Part shown: piece by piece, positions 29,155-37,544 of the stretch | How positions within the stretch are numbered: position 1 is the stretch's first letter | Layout of the letters: each line of letters begins with the position of its first letter | Position numbers and translations under genes: made by a program | Notes under the pieces: generated by a model | What the model saw: only the letters and a program-made list of their open reading frames with translations | Databases searched by the model: none | Told to the model about the DNA's origin: nothing | Origin: Microbacterium sp. BK668 | GTDB lineage: Bacteria; Actinomycetota; Actinomycetes; Actinomycetales; Microbacteriaceae | Length of the DNA stretch: 64,000 nt | Assembly: GCF_004362195.1 (NCBI RefSeq) | Contig: NZ_SNWG01000004.1 | Location: 1-64,000, forward strand | Direction of reading: 5' to 3'

Positions 29155-30162
29155 ATGCCGCGCATTCGCCCGCTCGTGATCGGGCATCGCGGAGCTCCGG
29201 GGTACCGGCCCGAGCACTCCCGCTCCTCGTACGACCTCGCGCTCGCGATGGGCGTCGACGCCGTCGAACCCGACATCGTGGTCTCGCGGGATGGCGTGCT
29301 CGTGGTCCGGCACGAGAACGAGATCGGTTCGACGACGGATGTCTCGACTCGTCCCGAGTTCGCCGACCGGCGCACGACGAAGGTCGTCGACGGCGCCGAG
29401 CTGACCGGCTGGTTCACCGAGGACTTCGCGTGGGAGGAGCTCGCGACGCTGCGGTGCCGGGAGCGGCTGCCCAAGATCCGCGAGAGCAGCGCATCGTTCG
29501 ACGACCAGCAGAGCGTGCTTCGCCTGCACGACGTGCTCGAGCTCGTGCGCGGAGCCTCGCTCGAACAGGGACGCGAGATCGGCGTCGTCCTCGAGATCAA
29601 GCACGCCACGTATTTCGAGGGACTCGGATGGGATGTCGCGTCCCTCGTCGACGCCGAGCTCCGGGCCTCGCGCTGGGCGGGCGGCGAGCTGCCGCTCGTC
29701 ATCGAGTCGTTCGAGTCGACGGTGCTCGCGCGGGTGAAGGAACGAGGCATCCGCGGCGCGTACGTCTACCTGCTGGAGGCGTCGGGGAGCGCGTTCGACC
29801 TCGTGGCAGCGCACGGGAAGGCGGCGCCGACGTATCGGCAGACCGCGACCCCCGCGGGACTCGACGCTCTCGCAGGGGTCGTCGACGGCATCAGCCTCGA
29901 CAAGCGGATGATCCTCGCGCCGGATCGTCTGGGCCGGGCGACGGGGCCGTCGCGGGTCGTAGCGGACGGGCACGAGCGCGGGCTGCAGGTCTTCGCGTGG
30001 ACATGCCGCCCGGAGAATGCGTTCCTCGTGCCGCAGTTCCGGACGCGCGGGGGCGCCGCCGCCTTCGGCGACTGGGAGTCGGAGTGGGCGGTCATTCGGG
30101 ATGCCGGCATCGACGGTGTCTTCGTCGACCATCCCGACCTCGGCGTGTCGTTCTTCCGCTGA
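29155..30162 (+). CDS. Glycerophosphodiester phosphodiesterase family protein
   Basis: Hydrolyses glycerophosphodiesters to glycerol-3-phosphate and an alcohol. The 335-residue protein starts its barrel with VIGHRGAPGYRPEHS, holding the catalytic His and metal ligands, then VEPDIVVSRDGVLVVRHEN with the second His. IKHATYFEGLG and DGVFVDHPDLGV close the barrel. There is no signal peptide, so it is cytoplasmic, like the UgpQ type. ATG 29155 lies 6 nt after TAGCCT, which points to a leaderless mRNA. No glycerophosphodiester transporter is adjacent. Confidence 0.92.
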   Translation: MPRIRPLVIGHRGAPGYRPEHSRSSYDLALAMGVDAVEPDIVVSRDGVLVVRHENEIGSTTDVSTRPEFADRRTTKVVDGAELTGWFTEDFAWEELATLRCRERLPKIRESSASFDDQQSVLRLHDVLELVRGASLEQGREIGVVLEIKHATYFEGLGWDVASLVDAELRASRWAGGELPLVIESFESTVLARVKERGIRGAYVYLLEASGSAFDLVAAHGKAAPTYRQTATPAGLDALAGVVDGISLDKRMILAPDRLGRATGPSRVVADGHERGLQVFAWTCRPENAFLVPQFRTRGGAAAFGDWESEWAVIRDAGIDGVFVDHPDLGVSFFR

Positions 30163-30221
30163 GTGCAGCCCGGTCCTGGAGCCCGTCGAAGGGGTGATAG
30201 CGGCGCCTTCTCGCGACGTCG

Positions 30222-30321
30222 GCGCGTTTCGTCTCGGTCGCTCCGCTCCCTCGCTCAACGACCGCGGGAGAGGCGCGCCACCCGCCGGTCGTTGAGCGAG
30301 CGAAGCGAGACGAAACGCGCC
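30222..30321. repeat. Intergenic palindromic repeat, inverted pair
   Basis: A reverse copy (30222-30264) and a forward copy (30295-30321) of the recurring element lie between convergent genes. Confidence 0.78.
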
Positions 30322-30391
30322 TAACCCTCGAAGGAACTACGTCCGCCTGGCGTTCGCCTCGGTCGCGGGCTCGGCGTGCAATGAGCACTGC

Positions 30392-30637
30392 TCAGCGGAA
30401 GGGATTCGCCCTGTCGCCCCCGCCCGCGTCGGCGATCCCCGCCGCGTAACCCTGGTCCCAGGCATCCCCTCGTCCCTCGAGGTCCTGGCGCAGCGCGTCG
30501 GCCGCGAGGATGCGCTGCGCGAGCACGACCCAGTCCGACCAGTGCGCAGCGCCGTCGGCCTGCCAGAGGTCGGCGTCGTCGAGGGGACGCAGCGCGATGC
30601 GCCCGATGTCGATCGGCCTTCTGCGGGAATCCGCCAT
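30392..30637 (-). CDS. Conserved-looking small protein of unknown function
   Basis: An 81-residue protein I do not recognise. It has DIGRIALRPLDDADLWQADGAAHWSDWVVLAQRILAADALRQDLEG, acidic and helical, then a Gly/Asp-rich end. There is no membrane segment. I chose ATG 30637 because GGAGG sits about 9 nt upstream; an ATG 93 bp further upstream lacks one. The gene is divergent from 30705, about 67 bp away. Confidence 0.6.
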   Translation of the reverse strand: MADSRRRPIDIGRIALRPLDDADLWQADGAAHWSDWVVLAQRILAADALRQDLEGRGDAWDQGYAAGIADAGGGDRANPFR

Positions 30638-30704
30638 GGTCTCGCCTCCGCGGGCAAGGCTAGTGCTCCACAGCCCGGCCGGGGCGCTGAGCGCCTGTGC
30701 GACG

Positions 30705-31526
30705 ATGCTGGAGATGGATGCCGATGCCACCGCAGAGCTGCGGAGACTCCGGGCGCGGGCTTATGGGCCCGGTGCCGACATCCACGACGATCCCGCGGCG
30801 ATGCGGCGGCTCGAAGAGCTCGAGGAGCGGAATCGCCCCGGGGAGGACGACGCGGTCCGGCCCGCCAGGCCGAGCGACCCGGTGCAGGCTCGGCCGGCCG
30901 CGGCGATCGGCACCGAAGACCCGGCCGACCCCGAAGACCCGGCCGGCCCCGAAGACCGGGCCGACCCCGAAGACCCGACCGACCCCGGAGACGCGTCGGA
31001 CGAGCCCGCCGAGGCTCCCCGCCGCTTCCGCTTCTGGGTCCCGTCCCTCTGGGCCGCCTCTCTTCTCGTCGTCGCGGTGCTCGCCGGCGTCTGGACGCTC
31101 ACCACGACCGTCGCGGTACTGACGCCGATCGAGCGCACCGGCGAGGGGCGTCAGATCGCCGTGCTTCACGTGGATCCGGGCTTCCAGCCGCCGCCGATCT
31201 TCGGACAGGGTGAAGTCGGGCAGGTCGGCTACGAGGACTTCCACGGCCTGACGGCGATCTCGACGACGGGCTCGTGGATGGGCGGACCCGGTGCGCCCGA
31301 GGGCCGATGCCTCTTCGTCATGCGCACGGACGCGATCGACGTCGACTCCCAGTCGTTCAACGGACCGATCTTCAACGACTGCACCGCCGGCACCTTCCCG
31401 GCGACGATCGAGATCGGCGTGGGCCGGGATCTTCCGGCCGAGATCCGCGACCGCTTCCCCGAGGGAAGCGCGCTGCAGTTCGTCCTCGACGGCGATCGCG
31501 TCGGAGTGTTCACCGACGCCGGATGA
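30705..31526 (+). CDS. Single-pass membrane protein of unknown function
   Basis: A 273-residue protein. The cytosolic N-terminus includes LRARAYGPGADIHDDPAAMRRLEELE, found in many actinobacterial hypothetical proteins. A low-complexity segment of repeated EDPADPEDPAGPEDR-type units follows, then one membrane helix (LWAASLLVVAVLAGVWTL, about residue 120). The roughly 130-residue external domain has FEDFHG/TGSW and a Cys pair (RCLFV, NDCTAG) that may form a disulphide. ATG 30714 is an equally possible start. The repeat segment has a period of five to six residues and may vary in length between strains. Confidence 0.75.
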   Translation: MLEMDADATAELRRLRARAYGPGADIHDDPAAMRRLEELEERNRPGEDDAVRPARPSDPVQARPAAAIGTEDPADPEDPAGPEDRADPEDPTDPGDASDEPAEAPRRFRFWVPSLWAASLLVVAVLAGVWTLTTTVAVLTPIERTGEGRQIAVLHVDPGFQPPPIFGQGEVGQVGYEDFHGLTAISTTGSWMGGPGAPEGRCLFVMRTDAIDVDSQSFNGPIFNDCTAGTFPATIEIGVGRDLPAEIRDRFPEGSALQFVLDGDRVGVFTDAG

Positions 31527-31543
31527 CCGCCGCCGAGTCGGGC

Positions 31544-32251
31544 CTACGCGGCCGTTCGAGCGCCTGCGTCGCGCTGCACCAGGCCGTACGACGGGTCGCG
31601 CAGCGCGCGGATCCAGGCGTACTGCTCGGATCCGGGGAGCGGATGCCGTGCCGCGTCAAAGCGCAATTCGGTGTCGTCCTGGTCGGGTGCGAGCCGGAGC
31701 TCGACATCGGCGAACGGATGCCATTTGCCCGTCGTCGTCGCGTGGTGCAGCCGCAGCCGCCATCCGCTCGTCTCGAGCTCCTCGTCGAGCGCCGGCCCGC
31801 CGGCGGGCAAGGCGCCGGGTGCGAGCGTGCGCGCGCAGACGAGCACCGGTCCCTGCGTGCCGCGGTACGGCAGCAGCGTCCCGAGTCGTGCCCGCGCGGG
31901 TGAGCGCTGCGGCAGCAGCAGGAAGCGGGAGGGGATGCCGAGGCTCGACGAAGACAGCTCGAGGTCGGCCGGCCGCCCGTCGGCGTCGAAGCGGAGTGCG
32001 AGTCCGAGGATGTCGGGGAAGCCGTCCGGCAGCCCGACCGAGCGGGAGAGCCGCGCGACGACCGGCTGCGGTGCGGGGGGCACGGTGTCGATCCACGCGA
32101 TCCCCGATGGCGCCGCGTTCGGAAGCCACGTGATCCAGCCCTCGAGCACCCGGCCTCGCGAATGGATGGGCCGCGGGCGACGCAGGAGGAGGATCGCAGC
32201 GAAGGCCGCGCGCAGCATCCATCCCGCGAACTGGGCGATGCGAGTCAGCAT
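31544..32251 (-). CDS. Conserved hypothetical protein
   Basis: A 235-residue protein I do not recognise with certainty. It begins with an amphipathic stretch and basic residues (MLTRIAQFAGWMLRAAFAAILLLRR) that may be a membrane anchor. A segment FPDILGLALRFDADGRPADLELSSSSLG, then RFLLLPQR, recalls the haem-pocket strand of catalase-like folds, but only weakly. The C-terminal part has HPLPGSEQYAWIRALRDPSYGLVQR. ATG 32251 is chosen over an ATG 30 bp upstream by the conserved look of the N-terminus. It is convergent with 30705, with a gap of 17 bp. Confidence 0.65.
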   Translation of the reverse strand: MLTRIAQFAGWMLRAAFAAILLLRRPRPIHSRGRVLEGWITWLPNAAPSGIAWIDTVPPAPQPVVARLSRSVGLPDGFPDILGLALRFDADGRPADLELSSSSLGIPSRFLLLPQRSPARARLGTLLPYRGTQGPVLVCARTLAPGALPAGGPALDEELETSGWRLRLHHATTTGKWHPFADVELRLAPDQDDTELRFDAARHPLPGSEQYAWIRALRDPSYGLVQRDAGARTAA

Positions 32252-32441
32252 CCGGCCATCATGCGGGCTGGCGGCCTGCATGCGTGGGGGACTTCTCGCG
32301 GGGGCCTTCTCGCGTTACCCTGCGCCGGCACATCGAACGTAGCGCGATGTTCCGACGCGGGATCGGTCGGGAGGCCCCGGTGGGTGGGGGCAGTCGCGCC
32401 GCGCGTGGAGGGCGCGGCCGGGCGTGCGAGGTCCCTCCCGG

Positions 32442-33287
32442 CTACTTCTGCTCGCCGACGGTGCTCGACGGCCACGCGAACGCGCCGCCGCGGAATCGTG
32501 CGTCGAGCCAGTTGCCGAGCAGGGCGTTCGAGATGCTCAGCTGGGTCGAGCGGGAGATCGAGCCGCGGTCGCAGCCGAGGCCGAGGAAGGACGACGAATC
32601 GAGGAACCCGCAGTGGTACCCGCCCGTGATCGACACCCACGTGGCGGGCGACGGCTTCGCGTCGAAGATGGCGCGGGTCGAGGCGGGGCGCACGACGGTG
32701 TCGGCCGAGCCGACGACAAAGAGCCCGGGGGCAGCGACCGTCCGGGCGGCAGCGACGGCCGACGGGCGCGTCTCGGCAGCGGCGAGGGTCGCGAGCGTTT
32801 CCAGCTCGGGATGCCTCGACGCGGCCAGCACCGCCGCTCCGCCGCCCATCGAGTGGCCCACGACGGCGTCGAAGGAGGGGTGCGCGTTCGGCTGCGTGCG
32901 GTGCGCCCACACGGCGGCCGCCCAGAGGTCGTCGGCGAAGGCGGAGTGGTCGGGGAACAGGCCCGTCTGCGAGCCGGGGGCGATCACGACATAGCCGCGG
33001 GCGGCGAGCGCGTTCAGCGTCGAGGCGTACCGGCTGGGCGACTGCGTGAAGCCGTGCCCGAAGACGACGACCGGGTAGGCGCCCGGCGCCGACCCGGTCG
33101 GCTGCACGAGCCGGGCCGACAACCGGCGGCCGTCCTGCGAGACGTCGACGGTCGTCGTCGACACGGGGAGGGCCAGGGGCGCGGCCGATACGGGACCCGT
33201 CGGCTGCGCCGAGGCGGCGGAACCGGGGGCGACGGCGAGGGTGATGGCGAGGGCGAGAGCGGCGAGGACCGGGGGGAGGCGCTTCAT
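32442..33287 (-). CDS. Secreted alpha/beta hydrolase (dienelactone hydrolase/polyester-hydrolase-like)
   Basis: A 281-residue exported hydrolase. A signal peptide (MKRLPPVLAALALAITLAVAPGSAASA) is clear. The mature part has VVVFGHGFTQSPSRY for the oxyanion site, nucleophile Ser in GHSMGGG, Asp in VGSADTVV and His in GGYHCGF. This matches the alpha/beta hydrolases related to cutinase-like polyester hydrolases and chlorophyllase. Two late cysteines (YHCGF, LGCDRG) may form a disulphide. TAGCAT (33294-33299) lies 6 nt before the ATG, with no ribosome-binding site. The natural ester substrate is unknown. Confidence 0.87.
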   Translation of the reverse strand: MKRLPPVLAALALAITLAVAPGSAASAQPTGPVSAAPLALPVSTTTVDVSQDGRRLSARLVQPTGSAPGAYPVVVFGHGFTQSPSRYASTLNALAARGYVVIAPGSQTGLFPDHSAFADDLWAAAVWAHRTQPNAHPSFDAVVGHSMGGGAAVLAASRHPELETLATLAAAETRPSAVAAARTVAAPGLFVVGSADTVVRPASTRAIFDAKPSPATWVSITGGYHCGFLDSSSFLGLGCDRGSISRSTQLSISNALLGNWLDARFRGGAFAWPSSTVGEQK

Positions 33288-33385
33288 GCAGTCATGCTAA
33301 GTCGGCCCTTCCGATTGTGGGACGGGGATTTTCGGTGCCCATCCGCAGGGGGTGATCCCCGTCGCGCGGGGGGTTCGAGGTCGTC

Positions 33386-33510
33386 CCCTCCTCTCGTCGC
33401 TTCGCTCCTCGCTCGGGGACCGGATGGTCGCGGGTTCTCGCTCGGGCACCGGTTGGTCGCGGGTTCTCGCTCGGGGACCGGTTGGTAGCGAGCGGAGCGA
33501 GAGGAGGCCG
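33386..33510. repeat. 29-bp tandem repeat inside an inverted repeat
   Basis: Units at 33411-33439, 33440-33468 and 33469-33490 (partial) repeat GCTCGGGGACCGGNTGGTNGC with period 29. CCTCCTCTCGTCGCTTCGCT on the left and AGCGAGCGGAGCGAGAGGAGG on the right form an outer inverted repeat. Confidence 0.7.
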
Positions 33511-33537
33511 CAGTGCCCGTGTCCTCGTGTGACGACG

Positions 33538-33613
33538 TGGACGCGACGGCAGGAGTCGAACCTGCAACGCTGCCGGTTATGAACCGGTGCCCGGGACCGC
33601 CCGGATCGCCGCG
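33538..33613 (-). tRNA. tRNA-Met-like gene with CAU anticodon and atypical D domain
   Basis: The 76-nt transcript has a 7-bp acceptor stem (CGCGGCG with CGTCGCG, one G-U), encoded CCA, and a canonical T arm (GCAGG TTCGACT CCTGC). The anticodon loop is TTCATAA, anticodon CAT. Oddities: position 8 is A rather than U, position 14 is not A, the D loop is only 6 nt, the top anticodon-stem pair is A-C, and the discriminator is U. The anticodon stem lacks the three G-C pairs of initiators. It may be an unusual elongator, a tRNA-Ile2 type needing lysidine, or a decaying copy. Confidence 0.6.
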
Positions 33614-33825
33614 ATGACCCCACGCTAGCGCCGAACCGCGACAGGGTGAGAGACCGTTAACCGGGGTTTCGCTGTGAGTCGCCCTATGACGCCCGGAGGC
33701 CGTGCGCCGCGCGCGGCAGCGGTGTCCGTGGCCGCGTGGGTCGCGGTGTCCGCGCGTCGGCCAGACTGAGATGCACGACCCGTCGTGGTCGCACCCGTGT
33801 CGGACGATCACCCGGAGGTTACTCG
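33614..33825. other. Intergenic region, tRNA to CE7 esterase
   Basis: The gap holds a GGAGG ribosome-binding site at 33814-33818 for the downstream gene. I see no other convincing signal. Confidence 0.4.
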
Positions 33826-34800
33826 ATGGCCCACTTCGACCTGCCGTTGGACGAGCTGCGACGCTATCGCCCGGAGGTCGGCGAGCCTTCCGACTTCGAC
33901 GACTTCTGGGCGCGCACCATCGGGGAGGCGCGATCGCACGGCCGGCCGACCAGCGCGACCGGTGCGCAGCCGCTTCTCACGACGCTGGAGGTGCGGGACG
34001 TCCGCTTCGCCGGCTTCGGCGGCGAGCCGATCGCCGCGTGGCTCCTCACCCCGCGGGACGGTTCGCCGCGCGGCGGGATCGTGCAGTACGTGGGCTACGG
34101 CGGAGGGCGGGGGCTCGCGCACGAGCACCTCGCGTGGGCGTCCGCCGGCTACGCCCATCTCGTCATGGACACGCGCGGGCAGGGAAGCGGCTGGAGCCTC
34201 GGGGTCACGGCGGATGCGGTCGGCTCCGCGCCCGCTGCGCCGGGGATGATGACGCGGGGCATCGGCTCGCCCGACACCTACTACTACCGCCGTCTCATCA
34301 CCGACGCCGTGCGCGCGGTCGACGCGCTGCGCGGGCTGGACCTGGTCGACCCGGCACGCATCGCCGTCGCCGGCGGCAGCCAGGGCGGCGGGCTGGCGCT
34401 CGCCGTGGCGGGTCTCGCCGATGAGTTGTGGGCCCTCGCCGCGGACGTCCCGTTCCTCTGCCACTTCGAGCGCGCGGTCCGCCTGACCGACGAGTACCCC
34501 TACCGCGAGATCGCGAACTACCTGGGCGCCCACCGCGCCGACGTGGACGAAGTGTTCGCCACTCTGGCGTACTTCGACGGGGTCAACTTCGCGAAGCGGG
34601 CCTCCGCGCCGGCGCTCTTCTCCGCGGCTCTCGAAGACCTCATCTGCCCGCCGTCGACGGTGTTCGCCGCCGCGAACCACTACGCCGGCCGCGCCGAGGT
34701 CGATGTCTACTCGTTCAACGCGCACGAGGGCGGCGGCGCCGAGCGGTGGCCGCGACATGCGGAGTGGCTCGCGTCCCTGACGGCGGCGGGAGCCGGCTGA
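33826..34800 (+). CDS. Carbohydrate esterase family 7 acetylesterase (acetylxylan esterase/cephalosporin deacetylase type)
   Basis: Removes acetyl groups from short xylo-oligosaccharides and related substrates. The 324-residue cytoplasmic protein has the CE7 sequences FDDFWARTIGEA, RGIGSPDTYYYRRLITDAVRAVDALR and the nucleophile elbow GGSQGGG (Ser185). Late Asp (DLICPPST) and His (FNAHEGGG) complete the triad. GGAGG about 8 nt before ATG 33826 fixes the start, and the length matches the family. No xylanase gene is adjacent. Confidence 0.92.
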   Translation: MAHFDLPLDELRRYRPEVGEPSDFDDFWARTIGEARSHGRPTSATGAQPLLTTLEVRDVRFAGFGGEPIAAWLLTPRDGSPRGGIVQYVGYGGGRGLAHEHLAWASAGYAHLVMDTRGQGSGWSLGVTADAVGSAPAAPGMMTRGIGSPDTYYYRRLITDAVRAVDALRGLDLVDPARIAVAGGSQGGGLALAVAGLADELWALAADVPFLCHFERAVRLTDEYPYREIANYLGAHRADVDEVFATLAYFDGVNFAKRASAPALFSAALEDLICPPSTVFAAANHYAGRAEVDVYSFNAHEGGGAERWPRHAEWLASLTAAGAG

Positions 34801-34804
34801 GCGG

Positions 34805-35287
34805 TCAGCCCGACGGCGCCCGGAAGGCGCGCAGGTGCTCGACGACGAACGCGTGGTCGTCGGCCTGCGGGAGCCCGGAGACGCCCACTGTTCCGACGAC
34901 GCCGACACCCGCGATCGTGATCGGGAACACCCCTCCGTGCGCGGCGTACTCCGTGGTGTCGAGCCGTGCCGACGTGTCGAAGTCCTTGCCCGCTGCCCGG
35001 AACGACAGGCCCACCCCGTACGAGGAGCGGCCGAAGCGGCGGGCGACGCGCGACTTGCGCTCGAGCCAGCCGTCGTTGTCGGCGCTCGATCCCGGCAGCG
35101 CCGCGTGGAAGACCCGCGCCTCGCCGAGCGAGATGCCGATCACGATCGGCAGACCCCGCTCGAGGGCGGCGGCCCGCATCGCCGAGCCGAGGCGCCACGC
35201 GTCGTCGAGGTCGAAGCGCGGCAGCACGATCTCGCGCTCCTCCGTCTCCACGCGGGCAAGGATCTCGGCGGGCGTCTCGTCGCTCAT
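34805..35287 (-). CDS. Haem-degrading-domain (UPF0303/DUF336) protein
   Basis: A 160-residue protein of the DUF336/HbpS-GlcG-like fold, UPF0303 branch. Conserved stretches include FDLDDAWRLGSAMRAAALERGLPIVIGI, KSRVARRFGRSSYGVG and EYAAHGGVFPITIAGVGVVGTVGVSGLPQADDH. Members bind haem or small cofactors, but no enzymatic role is fixed for this branch. ATG 35287 gives family length; an upstream extension is not conserved. It converges on the CE7 gene with a 4-bp gap. Confidence 0.87.
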   Translation of the reverse strand: MSDETPAEILARVETEEREIVLPRFDLDDAWRLGSAMRAAALERGLPIVIGISLGEARVFHAALPGSSADNDGWLERKSRVARRFGRSSYGVGLSFRAAGKDFDTSARLDTTEYAAHGGVFPITIAGVGVVGTVGVSGLPQADDHAFVVEHLRAFRAPSG

Positions 35288-35392
35288 GATCGCGAGCGTA
35301 TCGCCCGGTGACGGATGGATGCCGGGTCCCGGCGCCGACGCCCCGAGACACCGCCGCCCGCATCGGCGCACCCGGCCGGCGACCCGCGGCGC

Positions 35393-36412
35393 TCAGCGCC
35401 GGATGCGGGCGCGGGACGAGGCATCCAGCGCCCGAGGTTCCGGCGGAGCGGCATCCAGCGCGCGCAGCATCCGCTCCAGCACTTCGCGCAGCTCGCCCCG
35501 GGCGGGCTCGGCGAGGTCGGTCGTGTACTCGACCCCGACCGGCACCCATGACATGCCGTACATCGTCTCGCGGAAGTCGGCGCCGCCGACCGGCCAGCGC
35601 GTGTGGCCGTCTCCTTCGGCGGACGCACCCTGACCCCATTGCCCGAACCACTCCCGCATGACGTCGTAGGGCAGCTCCATGACGAGGTCGGTCTCGACCG
35701 GCTGGCGCACCCACGAGCGCGCGACGAGGATGAACTCCTCGACCTGCTCGGGGGCGAGCGGGCGCGGCTCGAAGAGCACGCGCGTGTGATCGACCTCGGC
35801 GAGGCGGTCGACTCGGAAGGTGCGCCAGTCCTCCTTCTCGAGGTCCCAGCAGAGCAGGTACCAGTGCCGGTCCGCGGGCGCGAGCACGTGCGGCTCGACC
35901 CGCCGCCGGGTCACCTCGCCCGACGCGGCGGTGTAGGTGAAGCGCACGCGCTCGTGATCGCGACAGGCGAGGGCGAGCTCGCCGAGGACATCGGTCGACA
36001 CGGCGGCGCCCGCATGGATACCCGTCGGCTGCACGGCATCCGCCAGGGCATTCACTCTGCGGCGCAGGGGCGCCGGGAGCACCTGCTCGAGCTTCGCGAG
36101 CGCCGTCAGCGTCGTCTCGGGGCCGTCGATGAGGCGCTGGGATGCCGCGACCCGCAGCCCGATCGCCATCGCCACGGCTTCCTCGTCCGTGAGCAGCAGG
36201 GGCGGCACGGCACTGCCCGCCTCGAGGCGGTACCCGCCGGCAGACCCGGGCGTCGACTCGATGCGGTAGCCCAGGTCGCGCAGGCGCTCGACGTCGCGGC
36301 GGACCGTGCGTTCGGTCACGCCGAGGCGCTCGGCGAGCTCGGAGCCCGGCCAGTGCCGGTGCGTCTGCAGCAGGTTGAGGAGCGATAGGGCCCGGGTGGT
36401 CGTATCGGACAT
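35393..36412 (-). CDS. WYL-domain transcriptional regulator (YafY type)
   Basis: A 339-residue protein. The N-terminal HTH_11 domain (residues 5-60) includes LAERLGVTERTVRRDVERLRDLGYRIE. The WYL domain follows at about 145-210 (RVRFTYTAASGEVTRRRVEPH, then RHWYLLCWDLEKEDWRTFRVDRL). WYL domains sense ligands or nucleic acids in many regulators. GGAGG precedes the ATG by about 4 nt. It is divergent from a two-gene ABC exporter, with a strong palindrome in the 61-bp gap, so it probably controls that pair. Confidence 0.92.
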   Translation of the reverse strand: MSDTTTRALSLLNLLQTHRHWPGSELAERLGVTERTVRRDVERLRDLGYRIESTPGSAGGYRLEAGSAVPPLLLTDEEAVAMAIGLRVAASQRLIDGPETTLTALAKLEQVLPAPLRRRVNALADAVQPTGIHAGAAVSTDVLGELALACRDHERVRFTYTAASGEVTRRRVEPHVLAPADRHWYLLCWDLEKEDWRTFRVDRLAEVDHTRVLFEPRPLAPEQVEEFILVARSWVRQPVETDLVMELPYDVMREWFGQWGQGASAEGDGHTRWPVGGADFRETMYGMSWVPVGVEYTTDLAEPARGELREVLERMLRALDAAPPEPRALDASSRARIRR

Positions 36413-36432
36413 GCCTCCAGATTGGCATGCTT

Positions 36433-36453
36433 TGCGGACCTAATCTGTCCGCA
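36433..36453. promoter_or_regulatory. Candidate operator between WYL regulator and ABC exporter
   Basis: TGCGGAC and GTCCGCA are perfect 7-bp arms around CTAATCT. The palindrome lies midway in a 61-bp divergent gap and just upstream of TACCTT (36462-36467), the predicted -10 of the exporter. Confidence 0.65.
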
Positions 36454-36473
36454 TTCGCGTCTACCTTCAAGGC

Positions 36474-37544
36474 ATGGCGAACGAACCGATCATCGAGGCC
36501 TCGCGCCTCACCAAGAGATTCCCCGATCAGCCCAAGAGGAACTCGAAGAAGAAGACGGTCGAGGCCGTGACCGACCTCACCTTCACCGTGCGCCGCGGCG
36601 AGCTCGTCGCGTTCCTCGGGCCGAACGGCGCCGGAAAGTCCACGAGCCTGCGTATGCTCACGACCCTCATCCCGCCGACGTCGGGCACCGCGCGCGTCGT
36701 CGGCCACGACATCCTGAGGCAGTCCGTCGACGTGCGTGCGCGCATCGGGTACGTCGGGCAGCTCACGAGCGGAAGCTTCGCGCAGCGGGTCCGCGACGAG
36801 CTCCTCAGCCAGGGCGCGTTCTACGGCATCGGCAAGCAGGCGGCGGCGCAGCGGGCCGACGAGCTCATCGAGTCGCTCGACCTCGCCTCTTTCGCGACGC
36901 GGACGGTGCAGCAGTTGAGCGGAGGGCAGAAGCGCCGGCTAGACATCGCGCTCGGGCTCATGCACGCGCCCCCGCTCCTGTTCCTCGACGAGCCGTCGAC
37001 GGGGCTCGACCCGCAGAGCCGGGCGAACCTGTGGCAGCACATCCTCGACCTGCGCGCCGAGCACGGCACGACGGTCTTCCTCACGACGCACTACCTCGAG
37101 GAGGCTGATCGCTACGCCGAGCGGGTCATGGTCATGGACAGAGGACGTGTCATCGCCGACGACACCGCGACGGCGCTCAAGGCCAACCTCGCGGGCGACG
37201 TGCTGACGTTCGGCTTCGGCTCGGACGAAGAGGCGTCGCGCGCGGTGGGGGTCGTGCAGGGACTGACCGATCGCGAGGTGCGGCGCGAGGGCGAGGCATC
37301 CATCGTCCTCACCGTTCCGGACGGCGACGGTCTGCTGCCGACTGCGGTGCGGGAACTGGATGCCGTGGGCCTCCGCGTCCGGACGGCGACCGGTGTGCCG
37401 CCGACGCTCGACGACGTCTTCCTCGCGCTGACGGGTCGCACGCTGCGGGAGGCGGGCGAGGGCGCCGGCGCCGGAGAAGAGCAGGACGAAGCGGATGCCT
37501 CGACCGAGGCATCCGCGCACGACAAGGCGGGAGCCAGCCGATGA
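36474..37544 (+). CDS. ABC exporter ATP-binding protein (DrrA type)
   Basis: A 356-residue ATPase of the daunorubicin-resistance/ABC-2 exporter class. Walker A is GPNGAGKST (about 50-58), the signature is LSGGQKRRLDIALGL and Walker B ends FLDEPSTGLDPQSR. The C-terminal domain after about residue 220 is DrrA-like, with VPPTLDDVFLALTGRTLREA, then an acidic, Ala/Glu-rich tail. It overlaps the permease gene by 4 bp. TACCTT sits 6 nt before the ATG and no ribosome-binding site is seen. Substrate unknown. Confidence 0.93.
   Translation: MANEPIIEASRLTKRFPDQPKRNSKKKTVEAVTDLTFTVRRGELVAFLGPNGAGKSTSLRMLTTLIPPTSGTARVVGHDILRQSVDVRARIGYVGQLTSGSFAQRVRDELLSQGAFYGIGKQAAAQRADELIESLDLASFATRTVQQLSGGQKRRLDIALGLMHAPPLLFLDEPSTGLDPQSRANLWQHILDLRAEHGTTVFLTTHYLEEADRYAERVMVMDRGRVIADDTATALKANLAGDVLTFGFGSDEEASRAVGVVQGLTDREVRREGEASIVLTVPDGDGLLPTAVRELDAVGLRVRTATGVPPTLDDVFLALTGRTLREAGEGAGAGEEQDEADASTEASAHDKAGASR

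Noticed and set aside
33538..33613. Initiator tRNA-fMet
   Set aside because: Although the acceptor begins with C and the anticodon is CAT, the 1-72 position is paired and the anticodon stem lacks the three consecutive G-C pairs of initiators.
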